Positions 1 to 8,600 of a stretch of DNA of 23,015 nt are shown piece after piece (position 1 is the stretch's first letter; each line of letters starts with the position of its first letter). The position numbers and the translations under genes are program-made. The stretch spans positions 1 to 23,015 of the forward strand of contig JADNYV010000538.1 of the NCBI GenBank assembly GCA_015501055.1, in the 5' to 3' direction. The notes beneath the pieces are model-generated. The model did no database searches. It had not been told where the DNA came from and was given only the letters and a program-made list of their open reading frames with translations. This DNA is from Mucidula mucida (Eukaryota > Basidiomycota > Agaricomycetes > Agaricales > Physalacriaceae).

Positions 1-733
1 TATGGTCATTCATAACAATTATGGAACAGGAAGTAGTATTGGGTTGGTCATACCGTAATACCGCGCCGCCATACTCCAGTACGAATTTGAAGCTGCCTTC
101 AACGATGATGCTGATGATCATCCCGGGGCTATTCGGAATGAACCCGCCATTGATCTCGAGCCAGCCTGATGATGCTGTCATCAACTGAGGACTGTGTACC
201 ATCATCGATGTGCGGGTGATCATCATGATATGCTGGAACGAGATCAGCACTGAGCGGGTGCCAGCATTCTGATCTAGTCGCTGTACAGGAATGAAGGTTG
301 AATGAGACTCATCGAACGATTGGTTGGATGGGACGGGACCAGCCATGGTCATAATGAAAATCCAGATTAAGTTTCCCGGAACACGAATAGTTGAATCGCC
401 AGTGTGCGGAGAGCGTAGGATTTTTTGGGGCGCACTCGCGTCCCAGAGCGTTATAATTCGACTGTTGAGTGTTTCCACCTATGTCCGCGCTCAAGTGTTG
501 ATTGTGGTATGAACCCGAAGCGAAGCTGATAGGAAGTCCTGGAACACCGTGACAATCAACGCAGAGATATACATATGCATCTCATTCGTTATTTCAAACC
601 ATCGCAAATACCAGGAGCCTTTGGTATTCCGGAAGACCTAGTCAATGAGGGAGTGAGGAACGATTCAATGGTAATGAAAATCCCGATGGACGGGCAACGA
701 TGTCCGGAACATCACTACGAGGAGAGGACCAGG

Positions 734-749
734 ATTCCTGATGCGCACT
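734..749 (+). repeat. Direct repeat copy 1 flanking the integrase fragment
   Basis: The 16-mer ATTCCTGATGCGCACT occurs here and again, identically, at 1082-1097. The two copies bracket the integrase/chromodomain fragment. The right arm has only one related site (the complement of GATGCGCACTTGA near 5410-5420) and lacks the segment between the repeats. Confidence 0.75.
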
Positions 750-799
750 TGAGTCAATGGATATCAAAATTGCGATTGACGTCTGGAACATCACCACTA

Positions 800-1238
800 C
801 GTAACCCTTCCAGTGAACCTTGTATTGAAAACCCCCGCGGTACTTCCAGGAATTAACCACTTTCTCAACCTCCCATTCCGGTTCGGCTCCTTCCAGCACA
901 GGTGGTGGACGCGTGTCTCGGGGTTGTGTCGGAAATTGGGGCTCGTGGTAAGGCGTCAACAGGGCCTCATTGAACACGGGATGGATGCTTTTCCACGTGT
1001 GAGGAATCTGGAGCTTGTAAGAGCTCGTCCCGACTTTCTTGATCACTTTGAACGGCCCGAAGCGTTTGTGGAGAGGATATAATTCCTGATGCGCACTGGT
1101 CCCAACACGGAAGAGCGTGTGGTAAGCCTTCGACTTGCGCACCACTGTATACTTATTTTTGATGTACTTGATTTCCGCATGCGTATCTTGGAACGCAATA
1201 CGCGGAGAGAGACCACCGTCCCCCCGAATTCTAAACAA
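800..1238 (-). pseudogene. Ty3/gypsy polyprotein fragment: integrase C-terminus and cut-off chromodomain
   Basis: The minus-strand frame reads through motifs typical of the end of chromovirus-type Ty3/gypsy integrase. In order these are RFGPFKVIKKVG, SSYKLQIP, IHPVFNEALLTPY, a proline-rich linker, then EWEVEKVVNSW and YKVHWKGY, the first half of a chromodomain. Known elements continue after WKGY with the rest of the chromodomain. Here the frame instead runs into the repeat unit of the surrounding arm, so the chromodomain is truncated. Upstream, no integrase core (DDE) or reverse transcriptase is present. In intact elements this region binds DNA and steers integration to chromatin; this copy is certainly non-functional alone. 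The open frame continues to 642, but that part is repeat sequence read by chance. Confidence 0.8.
1082..1097 (+). repeat. Direct repeat copy 2 flanking the integrase fragment
   Basis: This is an identical second copy of the 16-mer at 734-749, 348 bp away. On the minus strand both copies encode SAHQE, and this one lies inside the better-preserved integrase frame (TSAHQELYPLHKRF), so it is probably the original position. Confidence 0.75.
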
Positions 1239-1925
1239 TCATGGCCTGTCTTGTCTGTCCATCACAAAGGCCTGCAAATCCTGATTGATTTTTGCCCGAC
1301 ACGATCATAATCACCTGCTGGTGTGGGACGACGGAGGAAGCCTCGTCTCAGCTCGGGCTTGGGCTCGGGCAATCCTCCTGCTATAAACTGATTGTATGGC
1401 GCTAATCATGTTAGTCAAGGCTTCGAAATGACTAGGTCCCCTCCGCGGCCGGCTGTGATGATGGACAAGAAGACGCGACACACAATCACCCGCGAAGGCG
1501 ATGGCTGTAAATCTTGATGATGAGGGGGGACGATTAGGCCGGTATGTTGAAGCGCGTTCTGGATATTGAGCGCGCGCGAAGTTGCTGTTTCCAGCGATGC
1601 CCTTGGAATAGAAACCAGTGAATCAATTGAGGGAAAACCTTAACGTAGTCCCTGTTTCTCCAGACTGAGTGATGAAGCGCTGTGCCACGACGAGAAGACG
1701 CGTTATCAGTGAGGAGATTAGTCAAGGACCAGCTCGCAGTGCATTATGTCACACATTCAACCTTCCGTCATTGTGGATTGAACTTGAGCTGCGTCAAACT
1801 CGGTCGTGCTCTAGAACTCAGACTTGACCTCTGGCTGAAGCGATCTACTACAGTTTCCATACTTAGATGGCTTTTACGGCTGGAAAAGGTCTATCGAGCC
1901 ATTCTTTTCACCATGGATGTATACT

Positions 1926-2475
1926 TACTGTGCTCAAGGTAGTGATCTGCTGGCCCGGCTTTGGCCTGGCTTTCCAAAGCTCTGGCTTTGCGATATTGTA
2001 AGCCAGGCCAGAGCGTAACTCACGGCTGGCTCTGGCCTGAGCCGTAGCTTAGGGCGAGATGGCGGCGGGATGCGGCGGGCATAAGCAGGTGCCCAAAATT
2101 TGTTAAATGGAGGAGTCTATTCTATTTGTGAGCTGTGAGTGTAACCCAAGAATTGCTTATTATTGCCTGGCAACACAACTGTGTGAAATCTGCATTAAGA
2201 CTTCGCATATTGTCACTCATCGTACCGCGCCAGTTGACTGAATCACCCGTCATGAGTGCTACCACTGTGGAGAGGGACTGAAAATCATGAAAGAAGTCAG
2301 CATGAGCAACTCAACAGGTATTTGAGTAGTCTACACACCTCAAGACTGGAGTATTTGAAGACACCACCAAAGCATGCCGTAGGCTCTATCAAGCCGTCGT
2401 TACGGCCCGGCCTGGCTCTGGCTTGAACACGGCTGGCCTGGCTTGAAGCCAGAGCCAGCAAATCACTAGCTCAAG
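1926..2475. mobile_element. hAT-like non-autonomous or decayed DNA transposon
   Basis: AGTGATCTGCTGGC at 1941-1954 is inverted with one mismatch at 2454-2467. Both ends carry many subterminal copies of a GCTGGCTCTGG / GGCCTGGCTT motif in both orientations (1950-2040 and 2400-2460), a design seen in fungal hAT-family elements. The outermost bases read TACTG on the left and, inverted, TAGTG on the right. The adjacent octamers match at only about five of eight positions, so a target-site duplication is not convincing. Inside, 2246-2278 reads PVMSATTVERD in the + frame, reminiscent of the P-x-S-x-x-V-E-R motif of the hAT C-terminal dimerisation domain, but stops surround it. Inference: an old hAT relic of about 550 bp with no coding capacity. 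Confidence 0.45.
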
Positions 2476-2914
2476 GACGCCACTACTTACACTCTTACGG
2501 CCTGTTTCCAAGGTGCAAGAATAAAGTACTTGGAGTGAAACAGTGACTTTCGTTGTGCCTAGTCTTACTCTTGACCATTTTAAAATACCGTAGAACATTA
2601 TAGCGACCGCCACTACGCGCCAATGGTTCGGTGCATCCTACTGTAAATTAAACTCGCGTGCTCTGGAATCAACGAACATTGATGCATGAAAATCCTCACT
2701 GTGAATCTGATGCCGGATCAAGAGAATGCATTGCAAAATCAAAGACGCGCACACACGATCGTGGTATCTCGGCAACCGCAAGTATATAAAAGTACAAAAA
2801 GGAAAAACAGATCAACTGCAAGATAGCGACGAGGAGAGCAAGATAAATACTAACAAAAAAGAGGCCACGGGTGGGGGAATATAACAATATATACAGTCGA
2901 AAAAAAAAGAGTCC

Positions 2915-4008
2915 TTAGACGGAAACAGCAGTCTTTTCAGGTTCGTCCGCCTCTTTGGACGGCTCGTCCTTGACCAACGACGGCGGCGGCGTCCAGTGCT
3001 GCCTCTCGCCGGCATTCCAGTCCGGCGGCGAGGGCTCGCGAGAGGCATACGCGTGTGGCGTATACGGACGCTTCTCGACATTGGAGAACGGAGGCAACGT
3101 GGTGCCAGGGTACATGCTCGGGGGAGGCGGCGGCGGCAGCGGATGAGTCATGGATGGCGGCGTGTGCGTGGGCGTCCCTCGCATCATGTACGCGCCGGGA
3201 TCGGGACCGCGCTGCTGTGAGAGGGCACCGCCGGAGAGCGGGCCGCGTTTGTGGGGAAACTGTTCGGGCCGAGGGCGGGAGTGGGTGCGCTCGAAGAGAC
3301 CGCACTTGTTGCAGAGGACTTTTCCGGGGGAGAGGTTGGAACGGCGCCACGTGGAGGTATCGGTGGTGCAGCAGTTGAAGCAGCGGCGCCGAACGCGGTC
3401 GCTGAGCTTGGTGCTGGCGTCCTCGGTGTAGACGATACTCGAGGGGTGGGGGGGAGGAGGATACGCTGCTGCGTGTGGGTGGTGCATGTGGTGAAGAGAG
3501 GAGGGGTGCGAGGGGGGGAGGTCATAGTATCCCCCGTGATGAGGGGGAGGAGGGGGAGGGTAAGGCTGGTAAGCCGATGGGGGGTAATACGGGGGCGGGG
3601 TTCTCGGGCCGCGCAGCGTAGCAATAGGCGGCGGGGATGGCCGACGCTGCTGCTGTGGTCTGTGGCGCGGATATGGTTCAACACGGCCTGGCATTTCTTT
3701 GGGTGAACGCTGTGGCGTTGGGGATGGAGGCTGCTGTTGAAAGCTCGGTGGATACGGATTGACGGGCTCAAACTTGTAGACTGATTGCCTTGGCTTATCC
3801 TTGGATGCAAAGTCAGTAAAATCACGGAGAAGAGATCGATACACACCTCGAGCGTTGGGTCGATGACAGCCTGCCTTGGAAGGGGGCTTTTTTCTTTGTT
3901 GACCTCGTCGTCGCGATCCTTGTCGTCTGTAGCAGTGCGCTTTGGCTCTGCTGTATCGCAGGGCTCTGATTTGTGGTGGTCGTGGTGGGCGTCGTCCCTC
4001 ATCTGCAT
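2915..4008 (-). CDS. GATA-type zinc finger transcription factor, proline-rich
   Basis: This is a probable nuclear DNA-binding protein of about 348 aa in two exons: 3847-4008 and 2915-3799. The 47-bp intron (3800-3846) starts GTGTGT, contains CTGAC, ends CCAAG and joins in phase 0. Exon 1 encodes a His/Asp/Lys-rich acidic-basic stretch. Exon 2 begins with a long Pro/Gln/His/Tyr-rich low-complexity region. A single GATA finger follows at residues about 194-220, CFNC-x19-CNKC, with the WRR of the first loop and GLFERTHSRPRP as the basic tail. The C-terminus is again Pro-rich and ends in an acidic Lys/Glu tail. Fungal GATA factors regulate nitrogen, iron, light or developmental genes; nothing here says which. 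Start choice: ATG at 4008 or 4002. A CAG just before 4002 and a GTGAGG at 4085 allow a leader intron, which would favour 4002. The gene lies between the two inverted repeat arms. Confidence 0.85.
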
Positions 4009-4099
4009 CAAAGGCAAGTTTAAGAAGAGTTTACACAGCGGACCTGGGCACCATCACTATCACGGATCACCCAACCAACCCTCACCTCGATTCAACACA

Positions 4100-4902
4100 G
4101 TCCTTTTGATGAGAACAAACCACGGTGATGCACGCGCTCGGTTTGGTTTGTGTACGAAAATAATTCACACTCCGCTACCCAAGTCTCCGGCCGCTATCTC
4201 CGCTTCCAAGTTTTCGCCACCTTGCTCATCCCTGTATATCATCTGTTTTTTTACTCTACTTCGAGGCAGATGCGGTCAACGGCAGACTGTCACTGTGGCG
4301 CACTCTTTGCCTGCCAATATTATCCATCCCATGTCCTTTCTCTAGGACCTGGGCGCTTCTTTCGTGAGAACCCATACCCACATAACATAACACCCTTTCT
4401 CCTTGTCCTTCTCGGGTTCTATTTGCGTGTCCCATGCCATCATGCCCCCCGTCAACGCAACATGATCCCGGCTTCTCCTTCCCTCTTTGAACCTTCCTCT
4501 TCCACGCCAAAGTGTACAGCCCATATGAATCTTGGCGCCCGAAGAATTTTCACTGTGCCCACCTCCATTCTTCGAGAATGAGAACGCGTCCCCACACACT
4601 CGCACAATTTTCAACTCCTTGAAGCCTTCCGTCCTAGCCTCCATATTCCTTCTCTAGCCGCCCGTGCCCGCGCACAAGGCAGTACGAAACGAAACCAAAT
4701 ACCTTCACATGTGCATCTCCATCCCCGGTTATCCACAAGATTGTCTGTGAGTATATACGCTCTCTCTCCATCCTTGATAGACAGATTGCAATTGCAAGTA
4801 TAGCTTTTGCCCAAGGTTGTGCACCACATGATGACTCGTCGCGGGTCAGTGATGTGTGATTCCAACGTCCAAGCTCGCACTTCCAGAAGCTCGGGTTCGG
4901 GA
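4100..4902. other. Upstream intergenic region of the GATA gene, no gene seen
   Basis: About 800 bp lie between the GATA gene and the right repeat arm. The plus strand is pyrimidine-rich in 4190-4560, so the strand of the GATA transcript is purine-rich there. Open frames on either strand lack recognisable domains and look like composition artefacts. This is the likely promoter and 5' leader region of the GATA gene; no clear TATA box was identified. Confidence 0.5.
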
Positions 4903-5960
4903 AGAGAAACGGGATTACGTTAAGGTTTTCTCTCAATTAATACACTCTGTGGTTTCTATTCCTAGTGCCCTAAGTTTCGCGCGCTGCTCAATATCCAGAA
5001 CGCGCTTCAACATACCGGCATAATCACCCCCCCTCATCATCAAGATTTACAGCCATCGCCTTCGCGGGTGATCGTGTCGCGTCTTCTTCGCCGTAAGCTA
5101 TTCCCTACATCATCACAGGGCCTGGTCATTTCGAAGCCTTGACTAAACACGATTAGCGCCATACATTCATTACAACAGCGTAGGAGAGCCCAAGCCCGAG
5201 CTGAGACGAGGCGGCTTTCTTCGTCCCACACCGGTCCTAGGTGATCATGATAGTGTCGGGCGAAAATCAATCAGGATTTGCAGGCCTTTGTGATGGACGG
5301 GACGTGATTGTTTGGAACGGCGGTCTCTCTCCGCAGATGGGATGCATCGAAATAAGTAAATTGAAAAGCAAGTCGAAGGTTTACCACGCGCTGGGACGCG
5401 TCTCATGTCAAGTGCGCATCCCTCTCCTCGTACTAGTGATGTTCCAGGTGATGTCGTCAGAGCGCGGCGGACATCAATGGAAAGTGGTCCGTGGACACTC
5501 GAAAGTTGAAGTACCACGCGGCTGGGCGCCCCGAAAATCCCAACACTGGTGCTGATTATCACTCGTGTTCCAGGCATCTGTCTCTCGTCAATCGGGATTT
5601 TCATTGAGTACCATGGCTCGTCCCGTCCCGCCCATACTAAGTATCCAGCCAATCATTCGGTGCGTTCCTTCCTTCAGTGCTGATCTCGTTCCAGCATATC
5701 GTGATGATCACCCGCACATCGCATACAGTCAATGGCGAACTGATGTCGCCCGCCTTCACATCATCAGGCTGGCTCGAGATCAATAGCGGGTTTAATCCGA
5801 ATAGCCTCGGATGATCATCATCATGCAGCTTCTTCGTACTGGAGTATAGCGGCGCGGTATTACGACCAACCCAATACTTGCTGCTCATACTACTCTCATC
5901 CGTTCCATAGTACGCGGCTTCCTCTAAGTATTTAATGTCTACTATCCGCCCTTCTCCTTC
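4903..5960. mobile_element. Right arm of inverted retroelement-derived repeat
   Basis: This is the reverse-complement counterpart of 1-1660, shorter because the integrase-containing segment and other blocks are missing. Strong landmarks shared with the left arm include TGTTGAAGCGCGTTCTGG (complement near 5000), GGCCTGCAAATCCTGATTGA (complement near 5270) and TATTGGGTTGGTC (complement near 5860). It begins at about 4903 with GAGAAAC, the complement of the left arm's inner end. Open frames here (for example 5245-5652 and 5637-5963, minus) have no recognised domains and are treated as non-coding repeat. Confidence 0.7.
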
Positions 5961-5977
5961 CAACGTAAGTTGGCATC

Positions 5978-6045
5978 AAGATTTACACTCCACCGCCTTG
6001 GCGATGGATGGGATGGGGGGCACTGATTGAAAGTCGCGGAGTTCC
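5978..6045 (+). repeat. Short extra fragment resembling the repeat arm
   Basis: CATCAAGATTTACACTCCAC at 5978 and the following CGCCTTGGCG resemble the right-arm sequence at 5036-5065 (CATCAAGATTTACAGCCATC, then CGCCTTCGCG) in the same orientation. This suggests a further partial copy just outside the arm. The match is short and could be an internal repeat of the element. Confidence 0.35.
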
Positions 6046-7250
6046 TCTCCGGTGTGGGATCGGTCGTTCCTTTCCAATACATTTAAAAAAGCCCTTACTT
6101 AGTACGCGCAGGGCTCATTTGCTGCCGGGTACGCGTAACGCAATTCAGAATACTTATGAATAGGAATCGAGGATTCGGAGGAAGGAACTCTGGTGCTATG
6201 TATAACCTCCTCCTCCCTCCGGTTTTGAGTGGTGGTTTCAACTTTCGAGCGACACCGCCGTTCTTGCCCCGTTTCTTCAAGTGCTGTGATAAGATGAAGA
6301 TAAGTTTGGACGACTGGGGAATCACAGTCGATGGATGGGAAAGATAAGAACACCATCTAGACACTCAAACACAGAGACTTGTAGCGAGTATCGGAACCTC
6401 GTGAGTGTGCGAGAACGTCACAACAATACTCTACCGAAATTGTAACGTATGTAGTGTGAATGATGAGCTGTTGATTATCTCCCGATGAGCGTGGTTCTCC
6501 GGTTTCGTGCCACAAATAAAGAGTCATGCAGAGGTGTTGGACATCAAGGGAGGGTGCGTTCGAGCGCGAGGAAGAAGTTTGTATGACATACTGTACCAGT
6601 GCCACATAATGATGCATCACTTTCCGAGCTTTGCCAGCACACGGACCACAAAGTCTAAATAAGCGGAGTCTTTGTGTTTGTCTGCAAGCATGATCTCCGG
6701 TTTCGAACACACTACAGGGATAGGGACTCCTCGCATTCATCGCAGAGGATGGAGATAAGATGGCATCTCATCATACTATGCCTGGTGGTATCCATGATCC
6801 ACAATCTTCACGATCATGATCGAAGGAGGAGGCTTTGACGAGTCTCTCTTTCTTGGTGAGGACGTACGGACAGGTGGGACAATATCGTCCCCTCGCCGAA
6901 ACGCACCCTCGTGATCGTGTCACATATGTAGAGATTCGTGCGATGAGGCATCTGCTTTAGCTGTCATATGGGTTGGGGATGGCAGCATTGAGAGTCGTTT
7001 GACACGGCCTCCGTGGAATGGGAAGAAGGACGACATTCCTCATCGCTTACTTAGCACTCTGGCGGACGAGTAAAGTCAAATTCCCTGGCATCATCGCCCA
7101 TCAAATGTTCATTGTCGGCTGATCCGAGCGCGCACTGCCACTGATGATCCCGTCGGCTCATGCCCTTTCGGGAATGATGTCGGGATTCTTTTTGGTTGCC
7201 TGCACTTTGTTTTTGACGACCATGTTTGATCCTTCTCACTGGACTATGGA
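6046..7250. other. Gene-free stretch, nothing recognised
   Basis: I see no domain, no coherent multi-exon model and no repeat with partners elsewhere in the window. The longest open frame is 127 codons on the minus strand (6357-6740), with Cys-rich but unrecognised content. A minus-strand frame at 7054-7239 is basic and unrecognised; it may belong to the decayed coding stretch that follows on the same strand. Confidence 0.4.
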
Positions 7251-7252
7251 TC

Positions 7253-7629
7253 CTACATCTGCCCCCTACCCATTACATCCCGGGCCTCCTTCTTACCTGG
7301 CTCCTGATGGCCGGCTGGCCTATTTCTCGATTTGACTGAAACCACTGGAGCTTTCTTGTCAATACCGGCTCGAATCTTCGGGTGAGCAATCCTGACACGG
7401 GCGGCCCGACGTGACTGTTCCATCCACCGGGTCCTCTTGAACCAGAACTGATGGAGGTATGGGTTCCAAAACCCTCGAAGTTTTTTTATCGGAGCTAAAA
7501 CCTCCGATGTACTCTAGGGACCTATTCACCTAAGCGCCCGTTTCCACCCTTTCCTCTTCTTCCCCGATTCAAGAGGGTGGTTCTGGTGCGTAGGGAATAT
7601 CCGAAAACATCGATTTCGAGGCGCTTAAC
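7253..7629 (-). pseudogene. Decayed unrecognised coding stretch, basic protein
   Basis: One minus-strand frame stays coding-like from about 7629 to the stop at 7253, interrupted by two close stops near 7514-7535. The lower part (7513-7253, 86 codons without an ATG) encodes a Trp/Arg/Lys-rich segment. It includes GFWNPYLHQFWFKRTRWMEQ and then RRAARVRIAHPKIRAGIDKK. The part above the stops reads LESGKKRKGWKRALR. Composition and the absence of a start suggest a broken gene or element fragment. I do not recognise the family. An alternative is a chance open frame. Confidence 0.3.
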
Positions 7630-7639
7630 GATGATATCG

Positions 7640-8600
7640 ATCGAATGCCATGATCATAGCATTTCCGAGTAGCAAGGATTTACGTCGTTCCACACGTGCT
7701 CTGGACGTTCAGGGGGGTCAGTATGGACGGCCCTTGGCGTTTCTAGTGAAAGGATGCCTGCCGTCAATACTGTGTTAGCGCCTTTGGTGTTGTGGCTGCG
7801 GACGAGGCCATGATTCTGAAAACGGTAAGTACTCCGTCGTCTGCTACGTGCACTCAGATATAACACTGCGGTTCTTCAGCGATGGAAGCTATCGGAGACG
7901 TAGGCCCTTCTTTGCGAACCCATGGTCAACGATCTGCTAATATCGAGCGCTGAAAAGGGCTTTGTCCTTAATATGAACCTTAATCTTATTCAACGTTGTG
8001 TTCCACACCCACACCCACCTCGTTCTGTTCGGGTCACCACCTTCGGACCATCATGTCGACTACGTATCACTGACAAGGCTGGAATGTCGACAGGTAGTGG
8101 CGGATCACCCAGCCTTTTGTATTCCTCGCTCCGAGCGACTTCATACTTCCTTGTGCCTCAGCTCGCATATATTGTGCTGCGTCGGTGGAATGCGTTTTAA
8201 TGGTTGGATGGCCTTGCATCATAGTGGGCGAACTTCTCTCCATGTAATCCTAGCTCAAGCGGCGTGTACAATGCAATGAAGGAAAACTCGTGAAAGTTGG
8301 TGGCGCGTCTTCCCGGGTCGAGGTAAGTCCCACTCTCACAACGATGCAGATCAATTGGATTTCTTGCTCTCTGCATAATCAACAACACTATCTGATGGTG
8401 TCGCAGGCACGAACTGATGCGTCCAGGATTAGCACGTTCACCCGACCCAACCGAAGTCGCCGCTTCGTTGTGGACCCACACCCGATTGCTAGGCTCTTCG
8501 AAATTCTCATCGCAATTTTCTCGCAAGTATGACGGCGGAAATAGAGAGAGACGACCGGGTGGCTTGTTTCTCAAGGTTCTCAGCAACTCGGGAGCCGACT
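7640..8600 (+). other. Unassigned stretch with two intron-like segments
   Basis: Two segments on the plus strand have full intron signatures. 7825-7879 runs GTAAGT...TTCAG (55 bp). 8323-8406 runs GTAAGT...CTGAT...GCAG (84 bp) and would join in phase 0 to a frame ending in RFVVDPHPIARLFEI. The sequence between them has no single open frame, so no whole gene can be drawn. A minus-strand frame at 8197-8586 (129 codons) overlaps the second signature and has no recognised domain. It may be a decayed or unusual gene. Confidence 0.25.

Larger units (their letters stand above)
1..1660. mobile_element. Left arm of inverted retroelement-derived repeat
   Basis: This stretch matches the reverse complement of about 4903-5960 in collinear blocks. 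By eye, 1-100 pairs with about 5820-5925, 195-260 with about 5685-5725, 310-400 with 5565-5645, 1100-1300 with 5255-5440, and 1310-1660 with 4903-5250. The copies have clearly diverged by substitutions and indels, so they are old. The inner boundary is near 1660: similarity runs through a run ending in GTTTCTC and then stops. The outer boundary lies beyond the window. The arm contains a gypsy integrase/chromodomain remnant on the minus strand, so the repeat is probably a rearranged Ty3/gypsy derivative (inference). A short unit around GGAACATCAC/GGAACACGA recurs at about 375, 540, 697 and 785. No intact polyprotein, primer-binding site or clear LTR ends are visible. Confidence 0.7.

Noticed and set aside
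3420..3600. GA-rich simple-sequence tract that resembles a microsatellite
   Set aside because: It is explained by Pro/His codons of the GATA protein on the opposite strand.
3184..4017. 277-codon minus-strand frame overlapping the GATA gene
   Set aside because: Only its first part is real (exon 1 to 3847). Beyond the intron it is a shadow of the Pro-rich exon in another frame, with no domain.
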